Positions 6,477 to 13,235 of a stretch of 13,485 bases of DNA are shown here, piece by piece. The notes beneath the pieces were generated by a model. It had not been told where the DNA came from, did not search any database, and saw nothing but the letters and a program-made list of their open reading frames with translations. Both the position numbers and the translations under genes were made by a program. The stretch comes from UBA1388 sp964555515 (GTDB lineage Bacteria; Patescibacteriota; Microgenomatia; UBA1400; PJMF01): assembly GCA_964555515.1 (NCBI GenBank), contig CAZKSJ010000027.1, positions 1 to 13,485 on the forward strand, in the 5' to 3' direction. The first letter of the stretch is position 1. Each line of letters begins with the position of its first letter.

Positions 6477-7205
6477 ATGCTTAAAATTTTTATTTCGTTA
6501 CTCATCGCAGCTTCTCTATTGGGACCCGTTTCAACTCAGGTTGCGGCTAGTTATGCAGAAAGTTCGGTTAGAGTGGAAGTAAATACCGACGGTGAGTCAT
6601 CTGTAGTCACTGCCAATCAAGTTAGTTCTGATCAAGTATCGCAAATTGTGAATTCTGATGAGGTTACTGAACTTCGTCAACTAAGACAGGAAGAATTTGA
6701 ACAGCAGCAAGCCGAATCAAAACTCAAAGTCCAAGAAAAAGCAACTGAATTAAATGCTTTGAGAGAGGAAAAGAGAGCCCAACTGTGTGCTACGGTACAA
6801 AATAGGTTACAAGCCCACGCCGAACGGTATCAGGCAAACGGTGAAACATATATCTTTCGAATCAGACACATCGAGGACGTTCTTGAAGCTCTGATTGAGC
6901 GGTTTGCAGCGAGTGAGATTGATGTGTCGGCGTTACAAGCGATGCTGACTAAATTAAGTACAGACGCCGATAGTTTTAATGAAAACATACAGGCACATAT
7001 TGGTTCTCTCCAAGGAGTAGTGTATGCGGCTTGTAATGGTCAGGATGCCGATTACCGTCAGCAAATGCAAGTTATTAGGACAGAATTTGAGCAAATTAAA
7101 AGTGAAGGCGACGCGATCAAGAATTACATAGAAAATACCATCAGGCCCGAACTGGAGGCTCTGAAGTTGCAGCTTAGTCAAAATAGACCAGCCGGGGAAA
7201 TGTAG
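6477..7205 (+). CDS. Secreted coiled-coil protein with two cysteines, unknown function
   Basis: A 242-residue protein with a clear Sec signal peptide (MLKIFISLLIAASLLGPVSTQVAA, cleavage likely after residue 24 or 27). A Ser/Val-rich segment follows (25-60), then long amphipathic helices: 62-103 is highly charged and coiled-coil-like (ELRQLRQEEFEQQQ), and 104-235 is a helical domain bounded by two cysteines, C104 and C186, that could form a disulfide outside the cell. The pattern (Cys, a long helix ending in RYQANGETY, a helix pair, a second Cys in YAACNG, then IENTIRPELEALK) resembles a group of uncharacterised secreted helical proteins I associate with Patescibacteria; this is recollection, not a search result. 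It is the first gene of a likely three-gene surface cluster; the lipoprotein gene begins 30 bases later. Confidence 0.8.
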   Translation: MLKIFISLLIAASLLGPVSTQVAASYAESSVRVEVNTDGESSVVTANQVSSDQVSQIVNSDEVTELRQLRQEEFEQQQAESKLKVQEKATELNALREEKRAQLCATVQNRLQAHAERYQANGETYIFRIRHIEDVLEALIERFAASEIDVSALQAMLTKLSTDADSFNENIQAHIGSLQGVVYAACNGQDADYRQQMQVIRTEFEQIKSEGDAIKNYIENTIRPELEALKLQLSQNRPAGEM

Positions 7206-7235
7206 CAGGGAATTGAGTGGGGGAAAGGATGTGAC

Positions 7236-7478
7236 ATGAAGAAAATGACGATTTTGATGGTGTTGGTGGTGACTGGCGTGTTGTTGGCAGGGTGCAATCA
7301 AGTATCTGAACAGATACCGCCAGCTAATGAAGAGACACTTGAACAGGATAGTTTGGATCAAATTAGGGAAACTGGGGACGATGAGGCTGCTGCCGATACG
7401 GCTTTGGAAGCAACAGACCAAGCTCTTGAAGAGTTGGACAATGTTAACTTCGGTGAAGCTCCTGGTGTAGACATGTAA
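7236..7478 (+). CDS. Small acidic lipoprotein
   Basis: An 80-residue protein with a textbook lipoprotein signal: MKKM, a hydrophobic core, then the lipobox LLAGC with the lipidated cysteine at 20. The mature 61 residues are strikingly acidic (LEQDSLDQIRE, DDEAAADTALEATDQALEELD), lack aromatic residues except one Phe, and look like a short helix or a disordered tether. No family is recognised. A good ribosome site (AAAGGA, 7224-7229) lies 6 bases before the ATG. It follows the coiled-coil gene by 30 bases with no promoter in between, so the two are probably co-transcribed. The pairing suggests a partner or anchor for the secreted proteins on either side, but this is inference. Confidence 0.8.
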   Translation: MKKMTILMVLVVTGVLLAGCNQVSEQIPPANEETLEQDSLDQIRETGDDEAAADTALEATDQALEELDNVNFGEAPGVDM

Positions 7479-7503
7479 TCCTGATGAAGAAATGTAACTG
7501 GTC

Positions 7504-7512
7504 TGGTATGCT
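7504..7512 (+). promoter_or_regulatory. Extended -10 promoter of the CAP gene, leaderless arrangement
   Basis: TGGTATGCT forms an extended -10 (TG, one base, TATGCT at 7507-7512), followed by exactly 6 bases and the ATG at 7519. A second ATG directly follows at 7522. No -35 or Shine-Dalgarno sequence is seen. The CAP gene may therefore have its own leaderless transcript besides read-through from 7236. Confidence 0.5.
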
Positions 7513-7518
7513 ACAGGC

Positions 7519-8637
7519 ATGATGAGCAGGCATGATTTGATTAGGTTGATCGTTTTGGGATTTTTTATAGGTTTGAATATTATTCTTGGAGCATATTTCT
7601 TAATGACGGTAGTGGGCACTGGTAAATTGCCTGCTATTTTGAATAACCCCCTTAAAAAATTAGCGAGTTACTTAAATGTTGAGTTGGAGCAAACACTTGA
7701 TCTAGTTTCTTTACGGCAGTTTCAGGAAGTAGATCAATTTGAGTTGAGCAATGCAGAGGTGATTAGCTTGGTAAATCAAACTAGAAATGATGCCAAGGTG
7801 GCTTCGGTAGCCGCTTCTATCAAACTTAGTGCTGTGGCAAAAATCTTGTCTGAAGACTTAGAGGCAGCAGCTCTCAATCCAAAATCTGACACCGAGTTAG
7901 ATAGTATGCTCACGACAGCTTTAAAAACAGGTGCATACCCATATAAATCAGTTTTACAACAAGCAGTGACTGGACCCAAGACAATCCTGGAACTTGAGCA
8001 GTACTGGATTGATAACGACTTGTTTGAGTTGATTACTGCTACTGAAGTTAGTGAAGTTGGGGTGAGTACAAGATTGATTGATCAAGAAGGCCAACAAGTA
8101 GGTTTGACGGTGATACTATTGGCTGAGCCGCTTGCAGCGCAAGCGGCTCAGCCCTCTTCCGCTACCAATAATAACGCCAATAATGCCACATCGACTGCTA
8201 ATTCGCCTCCAATCCCATATGTTAGTGATCAAGAGGTATTCACTGCTTTGAATCAATACCGGGCAGATCACGGCATCCATCAGCTGGTAGAAAATAACTC
8301 GCTGTGTCAGTATGCTGAAAAACGTGTCCAGGACTTGATTGCTTATGGCGGGTTGGATAACCATCAGGGATTCCAAGCAGACTTCGCTGACCTAGAGCAT
8401 TTACCTGAACCCATTAAACAGTACTCTGGGGGTAGGATTGGCGAGAATCTTGCGCACCAATTTTGCCGGAATATGACGACTGGCGACTCATTTGTAGCCG
8501 AAACGGGCACTGCCTTGATTGAGTGGTGTTTTGATTCTTCCACCAAAGGTCATCGTGAAGCACAGCTTGATCCTACCTTCAACAACGTCTGCATTCGCCA
8601 TGGAGAAGGTATGTATGTGGTCATTTTTGGTGAATAA
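7519..8637 (+). CDS. Membrane-anchored tandem CAP/SCP-domain protein
   Basis: A 372-residue protein with one N-terminal membrane helix (about 7-32) and the rest outside the cell. A first, degenerate CAP-like domain spans about 78-204: it keeps the opening helix (EVISLVNQTRNDA), a W163 and the closing SEVGV strand, but lacks the histidines and glutamate of the CAP site. An Ala/Asn/Ser/Pro-rich linker (205-233) follows, then a well-preserved CAP domain (235-372): EVFTALNQYRADHGI, H282 in DNHQGF, E309 in IGENLAH, and W336 with H345 in WCFDSSTKGHREA, the usual cavity residues. Cysteines 263, 316, 337 and 358 could form disulfides. Bacterial CAP proteins are secreted and mostly of unknown activity; lipid or glycan binding and proteolysis are proposed. 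The linker region is encoded by a perfect GC-rich inverted repeat (see 8121-8153). Confidence 0.88.
   Translation: MMSRHDLIRLIVLGFFIGLNIILGAYFLMTVVGTGKLPAILNNPLKKLASYLNVELEQTLDLVSLRQFQEVDQFELSNAEVISLVNQTRNDAKVASVAASIKLSAVAKILSEDLEAAALNPKSDTELDSMLTTALKTGAYPYKSVLQQAVTGPKTILELEQYWIDNDLFELITATEVSEVGVSTRLIDQEGQQVGLTVILLAEPLAAQAAQPSSATNNNANNATSTANSPPIPYVSDQEVFTALNQYRADHGIHQLVENNSLCQYAEKRVQDLIAYGGLDNHQGFQADFADLEHLPEPIKQYSGGRIGENLAHQFCRNMTTGDSFVAETGTALIEWCFDSSTKGHREAQLDPTFNNVCIRHGEGMYVVIFGE
8121..8153. repeat. Perfect 15-bp GC-rich inverted repeat inside the CAP gene
   Basis: Arm GGCTGAGCCGCTTGC (8121-8135), loop AGC (8136-8138), and its exact complement at 8139-8153. It encodes residues about 201-212, exactly where the first CAP domain ends and the linker begins. 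As RNA it would be a very stable hairpin; no U-tract follows (CTCTTCC), so it is not a standard terminator in this direction. Confidence 0.9.
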
Positions 8638-8792
8638 TTTGTTATCTCACGTGGAATCAGACTGAGTCGACTAATCGTTAAGTTGCCCGGATTGCCTCTT
8701 ACTACTCCTTGAATCAATCGGTAGCTGATTGAACTAGGCTAGAACTAAATTCAATTACATAAAATATCGAGAAAAATCTTGTCTTGGAGAAA

Positions 8793-9656
8793 TTATTTCT
8801 GGATAATCACCTGTCTTAAGCTTGGATCAGCCTTCGCAACCACTAAATTGGCGTGTAACCAACCAGCAGTATTGCCCCCATCCAAGTACTGTCCAGCCGG
8901 GGTGTGAATCACGACTGGATGATTTTGGGCAATGATCGAAATAGTGTCGGTGATATAAAGTTCCCCAGATTTCTGATCCACTGGTTGAGAGTTGATGACT
9001 TCAAAGACCGCTGGTGAAAAGATATATTTACTGATATTAGCCAAATTTGATGGCGCAGTACCAGGAGCAGGTTTTTCTACTAATTTTTTAAGGTAGGCAT
9101 GACCATTTTTATGCGAAATCTCCGCTATGCCATAGCGGTGCAATTCATCATCGTTTCTTTCAATGCACGTCGCCAATGCCTCAGCCTTAGAATTTTCATA
9201 AGTGGTGATCATGCGGGCAGCTTCTGAACTCCCATCTGCATTGTAAATAAAATCATCTCCCATGAAGACTAAAAAAGCGTCCTCACTTTTCAGTTGCTCT
9301 TGAGCTAATTTAATAGGGGTGGCAGTGCCATATTGATCTTCATCAGATTGAAGGATGAAAGTAAATTTAGCTTGATTGTGTAAGTTTTCTACTTGGCTAT
9401 ATAGATCCAATTTATGCATTTTTTCTAGATATGAAAATAGGCGTTTATTCTCTTGATAAAAGTGCTTGACTTGAGTGTTGTGTTCTGAAATGACGAACAC
9501 TATTTCTTCAATGCCAGCTTTGACACAATCTTCGACCACATAATCAATGAGCGGCCGATTTAAAATAGGCATCATTTCTTTTTGAATGGTTTTGGTGATG
9601 GGTAGCAGCCGCGTGCCAAATCCAGCAGAGGTGATGAGAGCTTTACGAATTTTCAT
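8793..9656 (-). CDS. galU: UTP-glucose-1-phosphate uridylyltransferase (GalU-like)
   Basis: A 287-residue sugar nucleotidyltransferase that should make UDP-glucose from UTP and glucose-1-phosphate in the cytosol, the precursor of envelope glycans. Seen: the nucleotide-binding loop SAGFGTRLLP (10-19) followed by TIQKEMMPI (23-31), LIDYVVEDCVKAGIEEIVFV, the YGTATPI segment (110-116), the metal/substrate aspartates in GDD (133-135), EKP (194-196), GELYITD (231-237) and the GGN motif (260-262). Length matches GalU. The start chosen is the ATG at 9656, because it aligns with GalU starts (MKIRKALI) and lies 7 bases behind a TATACT box; a longer frame beginning at 9683 would start upstream of that box. 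Small departures: SAGFG for AAGLG, and QKEM for PKEM. Another sugar-phosphate nucleotidyltransferase specificity (glucose-1-phosphate thymidylyl-type) is less likely. Confidence 0.88.
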   Translation of the reverse strand: MKIRKALITSAGFGTRLLPITKTIQKEMMPILNRPLIDYVVEDCVKAGIEEIVFVISEHNTQVKHFYQENKRLFSYLEKMHKLDLYSQVENLHNQAKFTFILQSDEDQYGTATPIKLAQEQLKSEDAFLVFMGDDFIYNADGSSEAARMITTYENSKAEALATCIERNDDELHRYGIAEISHKNGHAYLKKLVEKPAPGTAPSNLANISKYIFSPAVFEVINSQPVDQKSGELYITDTISIIAQNHPVVIHTPAGQYLDGGNTAGWLHANLVVAKADPSLRQVIIQK

Positions 9657-9663
9657 GAGCATA

Positions 9664-9692
9664 AGTATAAGTGAAGCTACCAAGATTGACTA
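9664..9692 (-). promoter_or_regulatory. Promoter of galU, leaderless or nearly so
   Basis: On the minus strand TAGTCA (9692-9687), a 17-base spacer and TATACT (9669-9664). Seven bases then separate the -10 from the ATG at 9656. No Shine-Dalgarno sequence is present. Confidence 0.55.
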
Positions 9693-9825
9693 TACTTAGT
9701 TTGATATATATTGAGCAAAGTTGTGATCGAGATCATCTGATCTATGTAGGCGGAAAAATAACGGCCTAAGGCTAAGAAAAACCACGACATCTCTTTGCTG
9801 TCATTGAAAGATATTGAGTCACAAC

Positions 9826-9837
9826 AATCCTAGGATT
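9826..9837. repeat. 12-bp perfect palindrome at the end of the membrane-protein gene
   Basis: AATCCTAGGATT overlaps two bases of the stop codon (TAA on the minus strand, 9838-9836). It is flanked by GAGT (9816-9819) and ACTC (9838-9841), partly extending the symmetry. There is no U-tract, so it is not a convincing terminator. The rest of 9684-9835 holds only a weak GCC-TTA-GGC hairpin. Confidence 0.5.
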
Positions 9838-10987
9838 ACTCAGTAGATTCCGCTGCGTTATTGAGTTCCTGGAAGTAATCATCCATCGCTTGCTGCGCTT
9901 CTTCTATTGCTTGCTGTTGTTCGTCAGACAGACCTTGAGTGTCAATATCTGCATTAAAGTTAAACTCTTGATCAGCCTGATCAACGTTACTTTCTAACAC
10001 ATCATCAAATTGAAAATCATATTTTTGGTTAGAATAATCGCTTGGTGTTGAATCAAGTGCCTGTTCAATTTGATTCATCAAGTTGGGCAGCCGACTAAAT
10101 AAAACAATTGACAATATGCCAATCAACATCCACCCAATGCCAGCGACCAGCCACATCCAAGTGATGTTGGCCAAATTCTTTATATTAGTTTTTTGCCTAA
10201 TTTGGTGGTAGAGCAAGATAAAGAAAGCCATCACCATCCAGTTAACGAGAACACCGGCAAGACCAGTTACCATGTTGTATAAATTTTTAAGTGGCTCAGA
10301 AATAGCGCCAAAAAATTCTGGCACAAACCCAAAAAATACCAGATAAAATCCAACCACTACTAACCACCTGGTGAAAATGAAACCAAAATTATCATTGACC
10401 ATTGTGTAACTGCCGCGTAGTGAGTCGGTGAGATTGGTGGAATGTAAAATTCTCTCGAAGAGGGCAAAACTCAAAAAGATGGCCATGATTAAACCAGGAA
10501 CAACGAAAAGGACAAATCCACCAAGAGTCATCAGTCCAATGACTAAACCCAGCAAGTAAACGGGGAGAGCCAGCTTCATACCTTGATTAAAGACTTCCTT
10601 AAAGGTTGGTTTTTCTTGATATCTATTTAGCGCAATAATTACGGCGGCATTGATTCCTGCAGAGAATATGGAGTAGGCAATGACAGCGACAATAAATATT
10701 AGTCCGAGCATCGTGCCAGCCGGAGAAAGAATGAGCTTCAAAAACTCAACGGGATTGCTCATCGTTCCCAATCCTCCTGCAGCCATAATAGTACTAAAGC
10801 CAAGGGTAAAAACGATAATCCCCAGCCCAACAGTGACACCAATCATCACCAACCACATCAAGATTAAATTGTTTAAACTACCTTTAGTCATTTTCCATGA
10901 TGATTTTAAGTGATCTTTGATGGAAACAAATTCCGAAGTGACAGGGCTTGCCTCTTTAATTGGCGTACTAGTCTCATTTGTTGGCAT
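9836..10987 (-). CDS. Polytopic membrane protein with acidic cytosolic-type tail (DUF975/GDPD-membrane-like)
   Basis: A 383-residue protein with about seven hydrophobic helices between residues 39 and 297 and a strongly acidic, Gln/Asp/Glu-rich C-terminal tail (299-383). The central section has the layout GLMTLGGFVLFVVPGLIMAIFLSFALFERIL followed by SLRGSYTMVNDNF (about 151-201). This is characteristic of a loosely related set of membrane proteins (DUF975, YciC, membrane domain of glycerophosphodiesterase-like proteins): a Gly-rich helix, a V-P-G turn, then a Ser-Leu-x-x-Ser helix. Function is unknown in most of these. The ATG at 10987 is chosen because GGAG lies 5 bases upstream; the frame runs on to 11041 without such support. 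The tail includes a helix DEQQQAIEEAQQAMDDYFQEL that may bind a basic partner. Confidence 0.8.
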   Translation of the reverse strand: MPTNETSTPIKEASPVTSEFVSIKDHLKSSWKMTKGSLNNLILMWLVMIGVTVGLGIIVFTLGFSTIMAAGGLGTMSNPVEFLKLILSPAGTMLGLIFIVAVIAYSIFSAGINAAVIIALNRYQEKPTFKEVFNQGMKLALPVYLLGLVIGLMTLGGFVLFVVPGLIMAIFLSFALFERILHSTNLTDSLRGSYTMVNDNFGFIFTRWLVVVGFYLVFFGFVPEFFGAISEPLKNLYNMVTGLAGVLVNWMVMAFFILLYHQIRQKTNIKNLANITWMWLVAGIGWMLIGILSIVLFSRLPNLMNQIEQALDSTPSDYSNQKYDFQFDDVLESNVDQADQEFNFNADIDTQGLSDEQQQAIEEAQQAMDDYFQELNNAAESTE

Positions 10988-11022
10988 GATAACTCCAGTA
11001 GAATAATAAGTGATTGTGGATA

Positions 11023-11051
11023 ATTGTACACTAATTATCAAATTGACGCAA
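11023..11051 (-). promoter_or_regulatory. Promoter of the DUF975-like gene
   Basis: On the minus strand TTGCGT (11051-11046), a 17-base spacer and TACAAT (11028-11023) preceded by GTG. The transcript would start about 30 bases before the ATG and include GGAG, in contrast to the leaderless promoters elsewhere in the window. Confidence 0.45.
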
Positions 11052-11122
11052 AATATCCGCTTAATTGGGTGTGATTGTGAAAATATAATTTGGCAGTAGC
11101 GGTGGAAATTGTGCTAAGGACC

Positions 11123-11170
11123 AAAAAACAAGGCGCGACTTAGTAACTTGTTAGTTAGTTACTAAGCCTT
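11123..11170 (-). terminator. Rho-independent terminator after the lyase-like gene
   Basis: Read on the minus strand from 11170: AAGG, a perfect 10-bp stem CTTAGTAACT/AGTTACTAAG with an 8-base loop (11166-11139), a TCGCG bulge, CCTT pairing back to AAGG, then G-free U-run T6 (11128-11123) one base after. It lies about 42 bases beyond the stop at 11213 and is the clearest terminator in the window. Confidence 0.78.
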
Positions 11171-11212
11171 ACCTCTATACAAAAACGTTTCGAAGTTGAT
11201 CTTATTTATGGT

Positions 11213-13159
11213 CTAGTTTAAAGTGACGTATCCCCAACCTGCGTTTTTACCAGAAGCCCACTTACTGCTGTCAGTATAGGCAGCGGACCAGTTGGTGCCA
11301 CAGGCCTCATCCAGGAACGGTAGTTGCCAGACATCATCGCCTGTTGCCCGCCACGAACTGCCAAATCTGCCATCTTGCAGAGCCGAGGCAGCCCGACAAA
11401 TAGCCCGATCGCCAGCTTGCCAGATTGGCATACCAGACCTTTCTAGTACGCGGCCGGCTACTGTGAATCCCTGTAGACCTTCCCATGGATACCCGGTTGA
11501 TATTGGATTTGGTCTGCAGGAACCGCCTCTTCTCATGTCATCAGGAATGATGCCATCCACATTGACCAATGAGCCACCGCAAGTTATCACACAATCTTTT
11601 GGATTAATCCAGTTTGGTCTGCTACTGTCGCACTGCCAAGATAACTCACCGTAAACAGCCTGCGTTTTTTGTCCGGTGACGCTGGCCACATAGTAGTCTC
11701 TGATTTCCTGCAAACGGGCAGTATCACCTAGGTAGCTGTAAATGGCAGCCAAGCTGGAGAACGCTTGGGAACCCCAGTTGTTTGGACGTCTTTTATACAT
11801 GTCTAGCAAAGTCACGTTGAGTTGGGAACCCTTATAGGTTTCTGCCATGTCGCGCATCTTCTTTTCGAATGCCGGTGTGCGGTATCCGATCAGGTCGGCA
11901 GCCATTGCATATGCTCCAGTTTCCCTACCCCATGCTAGCGTTCTGCCGGTTGGTTGAAACTTCTCAACCTTTTGCAGCGCATCAATCACCTTATTTTGAT
12001 AGGTGACATCTTTGGTTCTGGCAAAGACGATTGCTGCCGCCAAGACTTTGACATTGGTATCATCATCTTGGTTATCTAGATTTGGATTGGGATTGCTCAA
12101 AGAGTCTGCAGCGCTTTTGAGTTGGTTCCAAGCATCACCGGACATCGGCAAGTTACTCAGCTCCGCTGGCGATGTCCAGATGCCCTTTACAGGATTTGTT
12201 GAAACCGGTGGTGGTGGAGGTAGCGTTGGATCAGGATTAGTTCCCGGAGGTGTGGAAGGCGTTGTGGTGGGCACGGTGGTTGGCTGAGCCGTCACTTGAG
12301 CAGTGGGGGTGGGTGCTGGGGTGGCTGTAGGTACAGGTTCAACAGAAGCCATACCGTTGATACTCATCACCACTACTGCCCAATCTGTATCGCTACTCAA
12401 TTTTCCCTCGACACGCACATTGCCAGCTGTCAAATTTTGTTTAGAAATCAGGGCAACTCCAGCTTTATCTCCATTGCTTTTACCATACTGAAGTTCCTTT
12501 ATTTCTGTAAAACCAGCACTGGGTTGGTGTGTTCTCAAACGAGTGGCCACACTTCCAAAGATGAGTGAGTTGTTGGAGCCAACCACATCAAATGCATATT
12601 TTTCGGTATCTTTTCCGCCTTCACAGGCGCCGTTAATACCGAGTGTATTGACCCCATAGACATTACTGACTGGATTGGATAAATCTACGTTGGCAAACTT
12701 AGAGACCGTGATGATGCTATTTTTTGCTTCTTTCTCTAATGAAGCAGTCACCGTGCCGGAACTAGCACTACCTTTGGCAATCCAAACCTCTGTTGAAGTC
12801 TGTGCCCTTGCTCCACACTGAACTTTCACTTTTTCCCAATTCAAATTCAATCCAACCACTGTGTTGACTTGTCGCTGTGGCTTAGTGGTGATGGTTGCCA
12901 CGTACAAAGCTGATGAATCTGGAGTGACGCTGCCCGATGTTACCTTGGTACCTTCGGCGGCGGTACCAACAATGGTGCCAGCGTGCTTTGGTGGAACGGG
13001 GGTGGAAGCCTGCGAAATTTTAAAAGCAGGGTTGGTTACCAAATATACTGCGGCAAAGATGCCAAGAATAATTAAAGTTAATACAATTAAATTTTTGCCT
13101 AAAGATCGCATGGAATCTTTATGGGCGTTTCGACTGGTTGATTTGATTCTTTTTCTCAT
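11213..13159 (-). CDS. Secreted or anchored multidomain protein with alginate-lyase-like domain
   Basis: A 648-residue protein. The N-terminus is basic (MRKRIKSTSRNAHK), with one membrane helix at about 20-41 that anchors or exports it. A beta-rich domain follows (about 61-270) with repeated strands and the layout LNWEKVKVQCGARAQTSTEVW, then GTVTASL, then TRLRTHQPSAGFTE, then DWAVVVMSI, a pattern seen in several bacterial surface proteins. A disordered Pro/Thr linker (about 271-324) leads to an all-helical domain (325-648) resembling alginate-lyase-type polysaccharide lyases: WTSPAELSNLP, GRTLAWGRETGAYAMAADLIGYR, RRPNNWGSQAFSSLAAIYSYLGD and YPWEGLQGFTVAGRVLE. The N-N-W-G segment takes the place of the N-N-H seen in PL5 enzymes. 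Eight cysteines fit an extracellular location. ATG 13159 is preferred to an earlier frame start at 13252 because the promoter lies between them. Substrate unknown; a binding-only role is possible. Confidence 0.78.
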   Translation of the reverse strand: MRKRIKSTSRNAHKDSMRSLGKNLIVLTLIILGIFAAVYLVTNPAFKISQASTPVPPKHAGTIVGTAAEGTKVTSGSVTPDSSALYVATITTKPQRQVNTVVGLNLNWEKVKVQCGARAQTSTEVWIAKGSASSGTVTASLEKEAKNSIITVSKFANVDLSNPVSNVYGVNTLGINGACEGGKDTEKYAFDVVGSNNSLIFGSVATRLRTHQPSAGFTEIKELQYGKSNGDKAGVALISKQNLTAGNVRVEGKLSSDTDWAVVVMSINGMASVEPVPTATPAPTPTAQVTAQPTTVPTTTPSTPPGTNPDPTLPPPPPVSTNPVKGIWTSPAELSNLPMSGDAWNQLKSAADSLSNPNPNLDNQDDDTNVKVLAAAIVFARTKDVTYQNKVIDALQKVEKFQPTGRTLAWGRETGAYAMAADLIGYRTPAFEKKMRDMAETYKGSQLNVTLLDMYKRRPNNWGSQAFSSLAAIYSYLGDTARLQEIRDYYVASVTGQKTQAVYGELSWQCDSSRPNWINPKDCVITCGGSLVNVDGIIPDDMRRGGSCRPNPISTGYPWEGLQGFTVAGRVLERSGMPIWQAGDRAICRAASALQDGRFGSSWRATGDDVWQLPFLDEACGTNWSAAYTDSSKWASGKNAGWGYVTLN

Positions 13160-13165
13160 ACCTAC

Positions 13166-13195
13166 ATCTAACCAGATATGGTATCGCTGTGTCAA
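13166..13195 (-). promoter_or_regulatory. Promoter of the lyase-like gene, leaderless arrangement
   Basis: On the minus strand a perfect TTGACA (13195-13190), an 18-base spacer and TTAGAT (13171-13166) preceded by TGG (extended -10). Exactly 6 bases then lead to the ATG at 13159, with no room for a leader. Confidence 0.55.
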
Positions 13196-13235
13196 TGAGA
13201 AAAAATTGAAATAACACACTTTTTTAAGAAAGGCA

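Noticed and set aside
6954..7619. A 221-codon minus-strand open frame across the coiled-coil, lipoprotein and CAP gene starts
   Set aside because: It overlaps three well-supported plus-strand genes with a signal peptide, a lipobox and a membrane anchor; its translation is His/Ser/Phe-rich with no domain pattern.
8638..8792. Possible terminator in the converging region after the CAP and galU genes (TCAATC/GATTGA hairpin, CTAGGCTAG, AGTCGACT)
   Set aside because: All stems are short (6 bp or less) and none is followed by a U-tract; the 155 bases hold nothing I can assign.
11292..11654. A 120-codon plus-strand frame opposite the lyase-like gene, and similar ones at 12003-12568 and 12861-13214
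   Set aside because: They are antisense to a coherent domain architecture; the Gly/Val-rich frame at 12003-12287 is simply the reverse of the Pro/Thr linker.
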